Source of the DNA: Geoanaerobacter pelophilus
GTDB taxonomy: Bacteria > Desulfobacterota > Desulfuromonadia > Geobacterales > DSM-12255
Reading direction: 5' to 3'
NCBI RefSeq assembly: GCF_018476885.1
Contig: NZ_JAHCVJ010000003.1
Coordinates: forward strand, 372,001 to 436,000
Length of the DNA: 64,000 bases
The translations under genes and the position numbers were made by a program. The notes beneath the pieces were generated by a model that had not been told where the DNA came from, did not search any database, and saw only the letters and a program-made list of their open reading frames with translations. Positions 46,704 through 55,622 of the stretch are shown in pieces (the stretch's first letter is position 1; each line of letters begins with the position of its first letter).

Positions 46704-48559
46704 CCATGGTTGGGCGCCCCCCCCTTCCCACTCGTAGCCATCTGCGGCAGTACTTTTTGCAATACGGCAAGCGCGGCCTCGAAATCGAAACGCCTGATTG
46801 CCCCTTCGATCAGGGCAAAGTCATGGGGGAAAGCCCCTTTGAGCAGCTCGATATTCGCGGTGAGCAGATCGCTGGCCGCGGCATCATCGGTCCTGAGGAG
46901 TTCGGCAAGCGTGAGACAAACGGCTGCAACCCGCTCCGGGTCATTGCAGACCTGGACGCCGGGAATCGGTGGTTGTGCCGCTACCGGTCCGCTCGCTACT
47001 GATCCCGTCTCTCCGCCACCGGAATCAGCAGCGGATATAGCGTCAGCCTGCTCGCGGCAAGGATTTACCGGCAAGGTGAAGCCAAAGGTGCTGCCCTTGC
47101 CCTGGCAGCTTTCGACCCTAATTGAGCCTCCCATAAGTTCAACCAGTTTTTTACAGATGGAAAGCCCCAGGCCGGTCCCCTCGTATTTGCGGCTCAACCC
47201 CGAGTCAATCTGGTGAAACGGCTTGAACAAACGTTCCAGATCGTCATCTTCGATGCCGATACCGGTGTCGGTTACGCTGGTCACGTAATACCCGCCTTCA
47301 CGCACACAACGAACCGAAATGCTCCCCTCTTCCGTGAACTTGACCGCATTGGAGAGCAGGTTAAGCAGAACCTGCTCCACCCGGCGCACATCATTGGTAA
47401 TCGTCCCCACCTCCGGGGCCATCTCTACCGACAACTCCAGCCCCTTTTTCTCAGCCAGCGGGCGTATGCTCTGCGCCATCTTGCCAACAGATTCCTGAAG
47501 GTTGAACGGTTCCATCGTCACTTTCAGCTGTCCGGCCTCGATCTTGGAAATGTCAAGAATGTCGCTGATCAGCGACAACAGATGATTGGCGCTGTTCTTG
47601 ACCATGTTGAGCTGCTTGGCCTGTTCATCGTTGATCGGTCCGCCCAGCCCCTGCAGCAAAATGCCGGTAAAACCGATGATGGAGTTGAGCGGCGTGCGCA
47701 ATTCATGAGACATGGTTGCCAGAAAGGCAGATTTCAACTGGTCGGCAGCTTCGGCTCGCTCTTTGGCCTCCTGCAGCTGAACTGTCCGTTCCGCCACCCG
47801 CTGTTCAAGGCTCCGGTTGCTGTCAACAAGTTCCCGGTTCTGGACTTCTATGGTCTCCAGCATGCCGTTAAACGCCTGAACCAGAACACCGATTTCGTCG
47901 TCGTTGTCCTGGGATGCCCTTACAGAATAGTCTTTCTCCTGCGAAATCAGCTGGGCCGTGCGGGTAAGCTTGGAAAGCGGCTCCGACACAATCTGTTGTA
48001 GCCGGGAAGACAGGAAGTAGGCCGCCAGTCCGGCAACCAGCATAATCAGGACCGTGAAGACAAGATAATTACGCCAGAGAAGATCGAGTTCCCTCAGGTT
48101 GGCGCGCACACAGACCGATCCGATCTGCTTCCCGTCTGATTCTATCGGTTCGAATACCAGCAGTTGCCCGGACGCAAAACGCTGTTGGCGGATGCGTTCA
48201 TACGGCGGAAACGGCTCAGTCTCGCTCCTTGGTGCAGCATACGAAGCGAATACCGTCCCGTTTTCCAGGTAGATACAGGCTCCGGTGACTGACGGCTTGA
48301 CCCTGAGTGAGGCCAGGTTTTCCCGGGCAAGATAGGGATCATCAAAAAGGATTGCGGCATTGCTGCGGTCGGCGATCAGCATCGCCAGGGCGGAGAGGTC
48401 TTGTACCATATTCTGTTTGACATGATACCGGTTGTAAACAGTGAAGGCCGTGCCGGCAACCAACAGCCCGATAATAGTGGTGGTCATGGCGATCAGCAGC
48501 AGCTTCTTCCTGATCGGCATCCCTCGGATCAGGGAAATGAGAGTCTTGAGGCCGGTCAT
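46700..48559 (-). CDS. CHASE8-HAMP sensor histidine kinase (partner of YfiR-like protein)
   Basis: The product has 619 residues. Two membrane helices (about 17-40 and 158-180) enclose a periplasmic domain with [16 protein letters not shown] and [18 protein letters not shown], which are marks of the CHASE8 domain of YfiN-type proteins. HAMP (about 182-235), coiled coil, HisKA with His 285 in [11 protein letters not shown] and HATPase_c with [12 protein letters not shown] follow. A helical C-terminal segment of about 80 residues is not a receiver. It overlaps the YfiR-like gene by 4 nt. In the Pseudomonas Yfi system YfiR binds the periplasmic part of a CHASE8 diguanylate cyclase; here the output is a kinase. 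Confidence 0.93.
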   Translation of the reverse strand: MTGLKTLISLIRGMPIRKKLLLIAMTTTIIGLLVAGTAFTVYNRYHVKQNMVQDLSALAMLIADRSNAAILFDDPYLARENLASLRVKPSVTGACIYLENGTVFASYAAPRSETEPFPPYERIRQQRFASGQLLVFEPIESDGKQIGSVCVRANLRELDLLWRNYLVFTVLIMLVAGLAAYFLSSRLQQIVSEPLSKLTRTAQLISQEKDYSVRASQDNDDEIGVLVQAFNGMLETIEVQNRELVDSNRSLEQRVAERTVQLQEAKERAEAADQLKSAFLATMSHELRTPLNSIIGFTGILLQGLGGPINDEQAKQLNMVKNSANHLLSLISDILDISKIEAGQLKVTMEPFNLQESVGKMAQSIRPLAEKKGLELSVEMAPEVGTITNDVRRVEQVLLNLLSNAVKFTEEGSISVRCVREGGYYVTSVTDTGIGIEDDDLERLFKPFHQIDSGLSRKYEGTGLGLSICKKLVELMGGSIRVESCQGKGSTFGFTLPVNPCREQADAISAADSGGGETGSVASGPVAAQPPIPGVQVCNDPERVAAVCLTLAELLRTDDAAASDLLTANIELLKGAFPHDFALIEGAIRRFDFEAALAVLQKVLPQMATSGKGGAPNHG

Positions 48560-49128
48560 TCCACTACCCTCGCAACTTCAAGTAGCTTGGCGCTTACTTT
48601 CAAACCAGTCTGACGGATCGCCCGAAGATTGATTTCAAGCTTCACCCGCCCCCCCTCGGTGACAAAACCGATCATCCCACCTTTTTGGGCAAACTGCGGA
48701 ATATCGCTGACCGTCAAGGTCCGCACCCCATTCAAGCGCTGCAAAATGGAAGGCAGCTGCTGTTCCTCGGACCGGCTTATGAACGCCACACTGCATGTGC
48801 CAACGGTTTTCAGGTCTTTAATCCGCTGAACCAACAGTGGCCGGCCATTTGCTTCACGGTTTGAAAGCTCCCCCAACACGGTGCGGATCGGATCGTTGCC
48901 AACGATACAGATCCTGAGCGGCTCACGGCCAGTGCCACCTTCGCCCTCAGGCCAGTCGACGAATTTGGTAAAATTATAGATATACGCCGACTTGACTTTA
49001 TTCTCCAAATCGCTGGCCCATACTGGCCGTAGCGGTATGCCGGCAACCGCGCAGCAAACGACCACCAGCGTCATTGCCCCGGCAGACGCCGCTCTTCGGC
49101 AAGCCCTTTTCAACCACGGTAACAGCAT
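48556..49128 (-). CDS. YfiR-family periplasmic regulator
   Basis: The product has 190 residues from the ATG at 49128, which is the first start after the end of the TonB gene and gives a signal peptide (about 12-38, ending VWA). The mature domain is the YfiR/DUF4154 fold: [27 protein letters not shown], and [10 protein letters not shown]. Two Cys lie at the positions of a conserved disulfide. YfiR of Pseudomonas is a periplasmic inhibitor of the cyclase YfiN. Here it is coupled by a 4-nt overlap to a CHASE8 histidine kinase and preceded by a TonB-dependent receptor. Confidence 0.92.
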   Translation of the reverse strand: MLLPWLKRACRRAASAGAMTLVVVCCAVAGIPLRPVWASDLENKVKSAYIYNFTKFVDWPEGEGGTGREPLRICIVGNDPIRTVLGELSNREANGRPLLVQRIKDLKTVGTCSVAFISRSEEQQLPSILQRLNGVRTLTVSDIPQFAQKGGMIGFVTEGGRVKLEINLRAIRQTGLKVSAKLLEVARVVE

Positions 49129-49145
49129 GTGCAGACCACGTTTAT

Positions 49146-51182
49146 TCAAAATGTCAGCTCCAGGCTGCCGAAGGCATTGAATCCGGGGTCCCGAAACTGC
49201 CACGGCATCTCGTAACGCTTGTCGAACAGGTTGTTAAGATCGAGAGCGGCATTCAACGCATAATCAGCATTTTTGAAGATCATCTTCTGGGCCCGGATGT
49301 TCAGCAGCTGATACGGGCCGAACTTCCGGCGGGTGCTTTTCGCGGTGCTGTCGTAATAACTGCCAACACAGTGCAAATAGGGGGACAAGGATATCCCCCA
49401 GGGGAGCCGGCCGGTAAGACCGACATTTGCAACATAATCAGGGACAAAGGAGATGTCTGCGCCGTCCTGGTCAGAATCCAGCGGGTTCTCTACCCTGGTT
49501 GCCGTATAGGTGAAATTAGCAAATGAGCGCAGGTAATCGGCAAACCGGTGATCGACATTCAACTCGAATCCGTATGAGTGGGCATTGCCGGTATTGATAG
49601 AGCGGCTCTGCGACGGCGTGGCACTGACGGCGTTTTCCACGATGGCATCGTCAACCTGGTTGTAAAAGCCGCGGATACCGATAATCAAGGTATCGAGCGG
49701 TCGCAGATCAAGTCCCAGATCAGAGCCGATCCCTTTTTCCGGTTTCAGATCGAGGCTGGGAAGCTGGCCGTTTCTTCCTGCAACCCCGGCATCAGAGGCA
49801 TTCAGCGTCCCCCCTAGCTGCTTGGCCGATGGCGCCACAAAGCTCGATCCGGCATTGCCGTAAAACGCAACCCGCGGAGTCATGTTAAAGCGGGCGCCAA
49901 CGCTCCAGAGAAATGTGTCCCAGGAGTTGTCGCGCTTGGATGGCGCTGCCCCGTTAAAGAGATCATACGAGTGGTTCGTATAGTTGAACCGCCCCCCGCC
50001 CCTCAATACCCATCTGCCAAAGACCAGTTTTTCTTGAACAAAGAGCCCTGCCGAATAGGCGTTCACATCGGTGCCGATATTGCGCACGCCATTAACCTCG
50101 GCAAACGACCGGTACGTAGCCACTTGCGAATCCACCCCCACAGTGAGCAGACTGTTGCCGTTATGAGTCACATTGATGGTCAGATCAGAAGGAAAGATCT
50201 GCTGTTCCACCCCGTCACGTTCGCGCAGTCCGAGATTGGCCGGGGAGTTGTCTTCTGCCCAGCGGCGATCATAGTTACGGTAGCCGGTTTTAACCTGGAG
50301 ATTAACCATATCTGTCATCTGGTTGGTGTATGCCGCGTTGATGGTGTCGTACTTATGGTTAAAATCGCGGTTGGGACGACCGGCATCGCCGGTATGCTGG
50401 GTATGGTGGGCAAAAACAGACAGCTTGTGATCGTCGCGATCGAACAGATAGGTCAATTTGGCGTATAGTCTGGTTTTCTGGTATTCCGGGTCCTTGATGA
50501 TGTTCAGCCACGAATCTGCCGTGCCGTAGTTGGTGTAGTCGGACTGCTCATAACCGGCGCCGATGAAGTAATTCAGGTTCTCTTTCCGGTCCTGATGATA
50601 GAGACGGCTGGCAAAGGTGTTGTAACTCCCGCCACCGACCATGAAGCGGGTTGCCGGGGCGTCGATGCGATCCTTGAGAATGAAATTGGTGATGCCGGTC
50701 AGCGGGGTTTCATTACCGGCGAAATCCATGGTCAGATAGTTGGAATACATGACCGAGGCCGGACCCTTGTGAATCTCCACCTGACCGAAGGCCCACGGAT
50801 CAAGGCTCATGGAGTCCACAAAAGAATCTATCGGCAGTCCGTCTAGCAGATAGCCGTTGTACTTCGGCCCAAGCCCGCCGAACGAACCCCAGTTGGCATC
50901 GTTACGCGACAGCACATTGACAAACTGGCCGGAGGTGTATTTTAGCAGTTCAGCAATATTCCGGTTGTAGGTGGTCTGCTGCTCGAACTCTTCGGGGTAA
51001 AACAGCTCGACCTTCTGGGTCACGGTTTCCTGCGATTGGGCTATCTTGGTGTCGGTGACCACCAGGTCAGAGAGCTTTTCAAGGCTCAGGTCGTAGATAT
51101 TACGTTCCATCCCCCAGGCTGGGCCGGCGGCAAAAACCGACATGCACAGACACAGGGCCATTCCGGAAGGTCTCGATACCAT
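49146..51182 (-). CDS. TonB-dependent outer-membrane receptor
   Basis: The product has 678 residues from the ATG at 51182 (GAGG about 7 nt upstream). A signal peptide (ending PAWG) is followed by a short TonB-box-like region (DLVVTDTKIAQ), a plug domain (about 60-165, IAELLKYTSGQFVN, VEIHKGPASVMY) and a 22-strand-type barrel with strand pattern to the C-terminal Phe in LELTF. It should take up or sense a large ligand across the outer membrane. It is the first gene of the signalling operon. The ligand is not evident; no transport genes are nearby, so a sensing role is plausible. Confidence 0.93.
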   Translation of the reverse strand: MVSRPSGMALCLCMSVFAAGPAWGMERNIYDLSLEKLSDLVVTDTKIAQSQETVTQKVELFYPEEFEQQTTYNRNIAELLKYTSGQFVNVLSRNDANWGSFGGLGPKYNGYLLDGLPIDSFVDSMSLDPWAFGQVEIHKGPASVMYSNYLTMDFAGNETPLTGITNFILKDRIDAPATRFMVGGGSYNTFASRLYHQDRKENLNYFIGAGYEQSDYTNYGTADSWLNIIKDPEYQKTRLYAKLTYLFDRDDHKLSVFAHHTQHTGDAGRPNRDFNHKYDTINAAYTNQMTDMVNLQVKTGYRNYDRRWAEDNSPANLGLRERDGVEQQIFPSDLTINVTHNGNSLLTVGVDSQVATYRSFAEVNGVRNIGTDVNAYSAGLFVQEKLVFGRWVLRGGGRFNYTNHSYDLFNGAAPSKRDNSWDTFLWSVGARFNMTPRVAFYGNAGSSFVAPSAKQLGGTLNASDAGVAGRNGQLPSLDLKPEKGIGSDLGLDLRPLDTLIIGIRGFYNQVDDAIVENAVSATPSQSRSINTGNAHSYGFELNVDHRFADYLRSFANFTYTATRVENPLDSDQDGADISFVPDYVANVGLTGRLPWGISLSPYLHCVGSYYDSTAKSTRRKFGPYQLLNIRAQKMIFKNADYALNAALDLNNLFDKRYEMPWQFRDPGFNAFGSLELTF

Positions 51183-51244
51183 ATCAACCTCTTTTCTCAA
51201 AAAGCTTACCAGTGGAATGTCCAGTGTTGAAAGATTCTTGATTT

Positions 51245-51272
51245 ACTTTAATCGAAAATTTGACGTTATCAA
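51245..51272 (-). promoter_or_regulatory. Putative promoter of TonB-YfiR-kinase operon
   Basis: On the minus strand TTGATA (51267-51272) and TAAAGT (51245-51250) are 16 bp apart, about 63 bp upstream of the receptor ATG. An 18-bp palindrome, TGACG...CGTCA at 51261-51278, covers the -35 element and could be an operator. Confidence 0.4.
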
Positions 51273-51451
51273 CCGTCATTTCAATAAAAATATCGGGACC
51301 TTGCCGTTATTAAATAGCCTTGTTCAGATGGGTGGTGGAAATCGCAAGATTGTATTGAGGAGAGAGGGTCTAGAGGGTGCAATGGGCCAGAGACACAACA
51401 GACAGTTAACACTTTGAAAACAAAGCCTTTTGCATCTTATGCTTTACAAAT

Positions 51452-51538
51452 AACCTGCTTGTAGATTGATAAATTCGCCCTTCAAGCAGGTTGTTAAACC
51501 TTTCGGAAATGGTATCACTCAGGCAGGTTAATCCTGCC
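51452..51538 (-). terminator. Two hairpins after cysA
   Basis: GGCAGG/CCTGCC at 51522-51538 (5-nt loop) and AACCTGCTTG/CAAGCAGGTT at 51452-51492 (21-nt loop) follow the cysA stop. Neither has a clear T run, so they are possible but not typical terminators of the sulfate operon. Confidence 0.4.
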
Positions 51539-51554
51539 AGAACACCAAATAATA

Positions 51555-52583
51555 TTAGATCTGGTAATCCTCGACAAACACCACCAGGTTTTTCGGTGAC
51601 ACGTAAACCTGCTCACCGGTGGTGAACCATAACGCCTCGTGCTTCTCCCGCGGGATCTCCGCCTCCATCGAACCGTTATTGTCAACGCGGACCAGCTCAA
51701 GCCGCACAATCGCCCCAAGAGGGAGCACCCGCGCTACGGTAACCGCAATGGCCCCGTTGCCGGGGTCCTGGCGGCTGACATCGATCTCATGGGGGCGGGC
51801 ATAGCCGACCGAATGACTCTCAGCAGAAACAGCCTGACCTGCCTGGGGCCGGGCATGGAACATGTTGACCGTGCCCAGGAACGAGTAGACAAAGGGTGAC
51901 GCAGGACGGCTATAGACCTCGTCCGGCGTCCCCTGTTGCTCGATCTTCCCCTTGTTCATCACCACGATCCGGTCGGCCACCTCCAGCGCCTCTTCCTGGT
52001 CATGGGTCACGAAGACGCTGGTGACGTGGATCTCGTCATGCAGCCGCCGCAGCCAGCGGCGCAGCTCGATCCGCACTTTGGCGTCCAGAGCGCCGAACGG
52101 TTCATCCAGAAGCAGCACCTTCGGCTCCACTGCCAGGGCCCGGGCCAGGGCCACCCGCTGGCGCTGGCCACCGGAAAGCTGGGCCGGGTAACGATCGGCA
52201 ATCCCTTCCAGTTGAATCAGCTTGAGCAGTTCATGCACCCGCTCACGGATTGCCGCCTTGGACGGCCGTTCCTTGCGAGGCCGCACCGTCAGGCCGAAGG
52301 CGACATTATCAAAGACCGTCATGTGCCGAAACAGGGCATAATGCTGGAACACGAAGCCGACCTGCCGTTCCCGGACATCGTCATGGGCATTTTCGCCGTT
52401 GAACAGGATCTCACCGCGGTCCGGCGATTCCAGTCCGGCAATGATCCGGAGCAGCGTGGTCTTGCCGCAGCCGGACGGGCCGAGCAGCGCCACCAGCTCG
52501 CCCGACGGCACGGTGAGGGAGATATCCTGCAGGGCGGTGAACGCCCCGAACTGTTTGGCTACGCCGCTGACTTCGATGCTCAT
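51555..52583 (-). CDS. cysA: Sulfate/thiosulfate ABC importer ATPase CysA
   Basis: The product has 342 residues. Walker [11 protein letters not shown]-loop [11 protein letters not shown], signature [15 protein letters not shown], Walker [13 protein letters not shown] and the switch His in [14 protein letters not shown] are intact. [19 protein letters not shown] is typical for CysA. A short C-terminal TOBE-like regulatory domain (about 240-342) follows. It overlaps cysW by 4 nt and is the last gene of the import operon, powering uptake of sulfate through CysT and CysW. Confidence 0.96.
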   Translation of the reverse strand: MSIEVSGVAKQFGAFTALQDISLTVPSGELVALLGPSGCGKTTLLRIIAGLESPDRGEILFNGENAHDDVRERQVGFVFQHYALFRHMTVFDNVAFGLTVRPRKERPSKAAIRERVHELLKLIQLEGIADRYPAQLSGGQRQRVALARALAVEPKVLLLDEPFGALDAKVRIELRRWLRRLHDEIHVTSVFVTHDQEEALEVADRIVVMNKGKIEQQGTPDEVYSRPASPFVYSFLGTVNMFHARPQAGQAVSAESHSVGYARPHEIDVSRQDPGNGAIAVTVARVLPLGAIVRLELVRVDNNGSMEAEIPREKHEALWFTTGEQVYVSPKNLVVFVEDYQI

Positions 52584-53437
52584 GACTGAATCTCCTGTCT
52601 CTTCATCCTGAATTCCACCCAGCTTTTTACCACCAGGGTCACCAGCGCCAGCAGGGCCAGCAGCGAGGCAACAGCAAAGGCGGCGGCGTAGTTGTATTCG
52701 TTATAGAGGATCTCCACCTGGAGCGGCACGGTATTGGTCATCCCCCGGATATGGCCGGACACCACGGAAACCGCGCCGAACTCCCCCATGGCCCTGGCGT
52801 TGCAAAGGATCACCCCGTAGAGCACCCCCCACTTGACATTGGGCAGGGTGACCAGGAAAAAGGTCTGCAGGCCGCTGGCGCCCAGGGTCAGGGCCGCCTC
52901 TTCCTCTTCCCGCCCCTGCGCTTCCATCAGCGGGATCAGTTCCCTGGCCACAAACGGGAAGGTGACGAAGATGGTGGCTAGAATGATCCCGGGAGCGGCA
53001 AAGATGATCTTCAGGTCATGGTCCTGCAACCAGGGCCCCAGCCACCCTTGGAGTCCGAAGAGCAGCACATAGATCAGACCCGATATTACCGGCGATACCG
53101 AAAACGGTAGGTCGATCAGGGTGAGCAACAGGCTCTTGCCCGGAAAGGCAAACTTGGCAATGGCCCATGAGGCTATCAGGCCGAAGACCAGGTTGAGCGG
53201 CACGCTGATCCCAGCCACCAGCAGAGTAAGCTTGATGGCCGACCAGGTATCCGGCTCCTTGAGTGCGGCCAGGTAGGACTCCCACCCTTTGGAAAACGCT
53301 TCGCTGAAGACCGCGGCCAGCGGCACGAACAGGAACAGGGTAAGGAACAGCAGGGCAATGGCAACCAGCAGCCAGCGCACCTGCGCCGGTTCGGTGTTAG
53401 TGCGGTTCCCGTGTCGTGCCGATAAATTATGCTGCAT
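52580..53437 (-). CDS. cysW: Sulfate ABC importer permease CysW
   Basis: The product has 285 residues with six hydrophobic segments. The EAA loop that contacts the ATPase reads [22 protein letters not shown], shortened here to [11 protein letters not shown], at about 178-200. [17 protein letters not shown] is a CysW signature. It overlaps cysT by 11 nt and cysA by 4 nt. Confidence 0.95.
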   Translation of the reverse strand: MQHNLSARHGNRTNTEPAQVRWLLVAIALLFLTLFLFVPLAAVFSEAFSKGWESYLAALKEPDTWSAIKLTLLVAGISVPLNLVFGLIASWAIAKFAFPGKSLLLTLIDLPFSVSPVISGLIYVLLFGLQGWLGPWLQDHDLKIIFAAPGIILATIFVTFPFVARELIPLMEAQGREEEEAALTLGASGLQTFFLVTLPNVKWGVLYGVILCNARAMGEFGAVSVVSGHIRGMTNTVPLQVEILYNEYNYAAAFAVASLLALLALVTLVVKSWVEFRMKRQEIQS

Positions 53438-54254
53438 AGCGCCGACTCCATTTCTGCAGGATATTAATCACCAGCAGCATGACAAAGGAGATGACCAGCA
53501 TCACCGAGGCAATGGCTGTGGCGCCGGCATAGTCGTATTGCTCCAGCTTGGTGATGATCAAGAGCGGCGTGATCTCCGACTTCATCGGCATGTTGCCGGC
53601 AATGAAGATGATCGAGCCATATTCCCCTACCCCGCGGGCGAAGGCCAGGGCAAAGCCGGTAATGACTGCCGGGGTGATCGACGGCAGCAGCACCCGCCGG
53701 ATGGTCTGCCAGCGGTTGGCTCCCAGGCAGGCCGCCGCCTCTTCAAGCTCAGGCTCCAGCTCTTCCAGCACCGGCTGGACCGTGCGCACCACAAACGGCA
53801 GGCCGATAAAAACCATGGCCACCGTGATGCCGAGCGGGGTAAAGGCCACCTTGATCCCGGCCGCTTCCAGATATCTGCCGAGCCAGCCGTTGGCTGAATA
53901 GACCGTAGCCAGGGTGATGCCGGCCACAGCCGTAGGCAGGGCAAAAGGGAGATCCACCAGGGCATCGGCCAGCCGTTTTCCGGGAAAGCGGTAGCGAACC
54001 AGCACCCAGGCAACCAGGGTGCCGAACAGCGCATTAACCAAGGCTGCGGCAATGGCGGCGCCAAAGGTCAGGCGAAACGAGGCAATGACTCGCTCTGCCG
54101 TGACCGTTGCCCAAAAATCGCCCCAGCTCAGGGTTGCGCTCTTGAAGAACAGCGCCGACAAGGGGATCAGGACGACGATGCTCAGGTAGAAGATGGTGTA
54201 GCCAAGGGTCAGACCGAAGCCGGGGAGAACTCTGTTATGCGGAGATTTGTTCAT
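53427..54254 (-). CDS. cysT: Sulfate ABC importer permease CysT (CysU)
   Basis: The product has 275 residues from the ATG at 54254, which has GAGGA about 6 nt upstream; the frame is open further upstream through the intergenic hairpin but without coding character. Six hydrophobic segments are visible, with the EAA loop [15 protein letters not shown] and the CysT-like [14 protein letters not shown]. It forms the membrane channel with CysW. A gap of 200 bp with two inverted repeats separates it from the binding-protein gene. Confidence 0.95.
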   Translation of the reverse strand: MNKSPHNRVLPGFGLTLGYTIFYLSIVVLIPLSALFFKSATLSWGDFWATVTAERVIASFRLTFGAAIAAALVNALFGTLVAWVLVRYRFPGKRLADALVDLPFALPTAVAGITLATVYSANGWLGRYLEAAGIKVAFTPLGITVAMVFIGLPFVVRTVQPVLEELEPELEEAAACLGANRWQTIRRVLLPSITPAVITGFALAFARGVGEYGSIIFIAGNMPMKSEITPLLIITKLEQYDYAGATAIASVMLVISFVMLLVINILQKWSRRYAA

Positions 54255-54301
54255 GCGCTTCCTCTCGCTCGGGATCATGCAGAACCGAATTGTCAGTAGG
54301 T

Positions 54302-54323
54302 GGGGCGGCCACAAGGCCGCCCC
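54302..54323 (-). other. Strong hairpin between sbp and cysT
   Basis: GGGGCGGCC and GGCCGCCCC form a perfect 9-bp stem with a 4-nt ACAA loop. There is no T run on the minus strand side. It may act as an mRNA-stabilising or attenuating hairpin that raises binding protein over permease, as known from other binding-protein operons. Confidence 0.5.
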
Positions 54324-54344
54324 TCAAAACAAAATTTAGAAATG

Positions 54345-54448
54345 AGAATTTTTTCGCAAGATCAAGGCTGTCGAAGGATTGCGCGGAGCATAGCAGCGCT
54401 ACGCCGCACAAGGAATCCTGCAGACTTACGCAGATATTGCGGAAAAAG
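54345..54448 (+). repeat. Palindromic intergenic repeat, family 1 copy 1
   Basis: This repeat of about 105 bp shares CAAGGCTGTCGA, GCGCGGAG, GCAGCGCTACGCCGCACAA and GACTTACGC with copies at 57323-57428 and (inverted) 58365-58470. It differs from the others by one base in the central palindrome (CATAGC for CGTAGC). Confidence 0.8.
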
Positions 54449-54454
54449 ATCATT

Positions 54455-55453
54455 TCATCGGGCGTAGATCTGATCAAAGACTCCGCCGTCAGCAAAATGG
54501 GTCTTCTGGGCCTTCTGCCAGCCGCCGAACAGCTCGTCGATGGTGAACAGCTTTACTTTGGCCAGATTGGTCGGCACCTTCTTGTCGATGGGACGGTAGT
54601 AATGCTTGGCAGCGATTTTCTGGCCTTCCGTGGTGTAGAGATACTTCAGATACTCCTCAGCCACTTTGCGGGTGCCGTGCCGGTCAGCAACCTTATCGAT
54701 CACAGTTACCGGCGGTTCGGCAAGGATGGACAGTGACGGGGTCACGATCTCGAACTTGTCCGGGCCGAGCTCGTTGATCGCCAGATATGCCTCGTTCTCC
54801 CAGGCCAGCAGTACATCGCCCAGGCCGCGCTGGACAAAGGTGTTGGTGGAACCGCGCGCTCCTGAGTCAAGCACTGGAACATTCTTCAGGATCTTGGCGA
54901 CAAACTCCTTGGCCTTGGCCTCGTTGCCCCTCTTCTGCTTCAGGGCATAGCCCCAGGCAGCCAGGTAGTTCCAGCGGGCGCCGCCAGAGGTCTTGGGGTT
55001 GGGGGTGATAACCGATATGCCAGGTTTTGCCAAGTCGTTCCAGTCCTTGATCTTCTTGGGATTCCCCTTGCGCACCAGGAAGACGATGGTGGAGGTGTAG
55101 GGCGAGCTGTTGTGCGGCAGCTCCTTTTGCCACCCCTGCTTGATCAGCCCCTTTTCGGCAATGGCGTCAATGTCGTAGGCCAGAGCCAGGGTGACGACAT
55201 CAGCCTCAAGGCCGTCGATCACCGACCGAGCCTGCTTGCCGGAACCACCGTGGGACTGCTTGATGGTGACGGTCTCGCCACTCTTTCCTTTCCAGTACTT
55301 GGCAAAGGCGCCATTGAAATCCTGATACAGCTCGCGGGTCGGGTCGTACGAGACATTGAGCAACGTAGTTTCGGCAGCGGCCACAGTTGCAATCGAGAGA
55401 GACAACGCCAGTGCGACAACCGCAGTAACCTTTTTCAACAATCCTGTTTTCAT
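54455..55453 (-). CDS. sbp: Periplasmic sulfate-binding protein
   Basis: The product has 332 residues with a signal peptide (about 1-27, ending VAAAE). The mature part starts [17 protein letters not shown] and contains [22 protein letters not shown], cut here to [12 protein letters not shown], the sulfate-contacting loop of Sbp/CysP, and the later [14 protein letters not shown]-like segment ([12 protein letters not shown]). It delivers sulfate to CysTWA. The gene has its own likely promoter at 55554-55583 and is followed by a hairpin and an intergenic repeat. Confidence 0.95.
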   Translation of the reverse strand: MKTGLLKKVTAVVALALSLSIATVAAAETTLLNVSYDPTRELYQDFNGAFAKYWKGKSGETVTIKQSHGGSGKQARSVIDGLEADVVTLALAYDIDAIAEKGLIKQGWQKELPHNSSPYTSTIVFLVRKGNPKKIKDWNDLAKPGISVITPNPKTSGGARWNYLAAWGYALKQKRGNEAKAKEFVAKILKNVPVLDSGARGSTNTFVQRGLGDVLLAWENEAYLAINELGPDKFEIVTPSLSILAEPPVTVIDKVADRHGTRKVAEEYLKYLYTTEGQKIAAKHYYRPIDKKVPTNLAKVKLFTIDELFGGWQKAQKTHFADGGVFDQIYAR

Positions 55454-55553
55454 TGGATACTCCTTTTGTAGTCTGTAGATTTAGTAGATTTTTACCTGGA
55501 AATAAATCCCCTCTTTACAAGGGGCACAATTAAATATAAACTCTATGGACTTT

Positions 55554-55583
55554 ATGATTACAGTAGCCGACCAATAATGTCAA
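55554..55583 (-). promoter_or_regulatory. Putative promoter of sbp-cysTWA
   Basis: On the minus strand TTGACA (55578-55583) and AATCAT (55554-55559) are 18 bp apart. The leader of about 95 nt contains a small CCCCT/AGGGG hairpin near 55508-55524. No known regulator site is recognised. Confidence 0.5.
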
Positions 55584-55622
55584 GAAAAAGTTTTCGGGCT
55601 GTGCTGTCTTTTTCTCAGCCGT

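Larger units (their letters stand above)
51183..51554. other. Promoter region of the TonB operon and end of the sulfate operon
   Basis: The 372-bp region separates two minus-strand operons. It holds the putative TonB promoter with its palindrome (51245-51278) and, nearer to cysA, two hairpins (51452-51492 and 51522-51538). No gene is seen. Confidence 0.5.
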
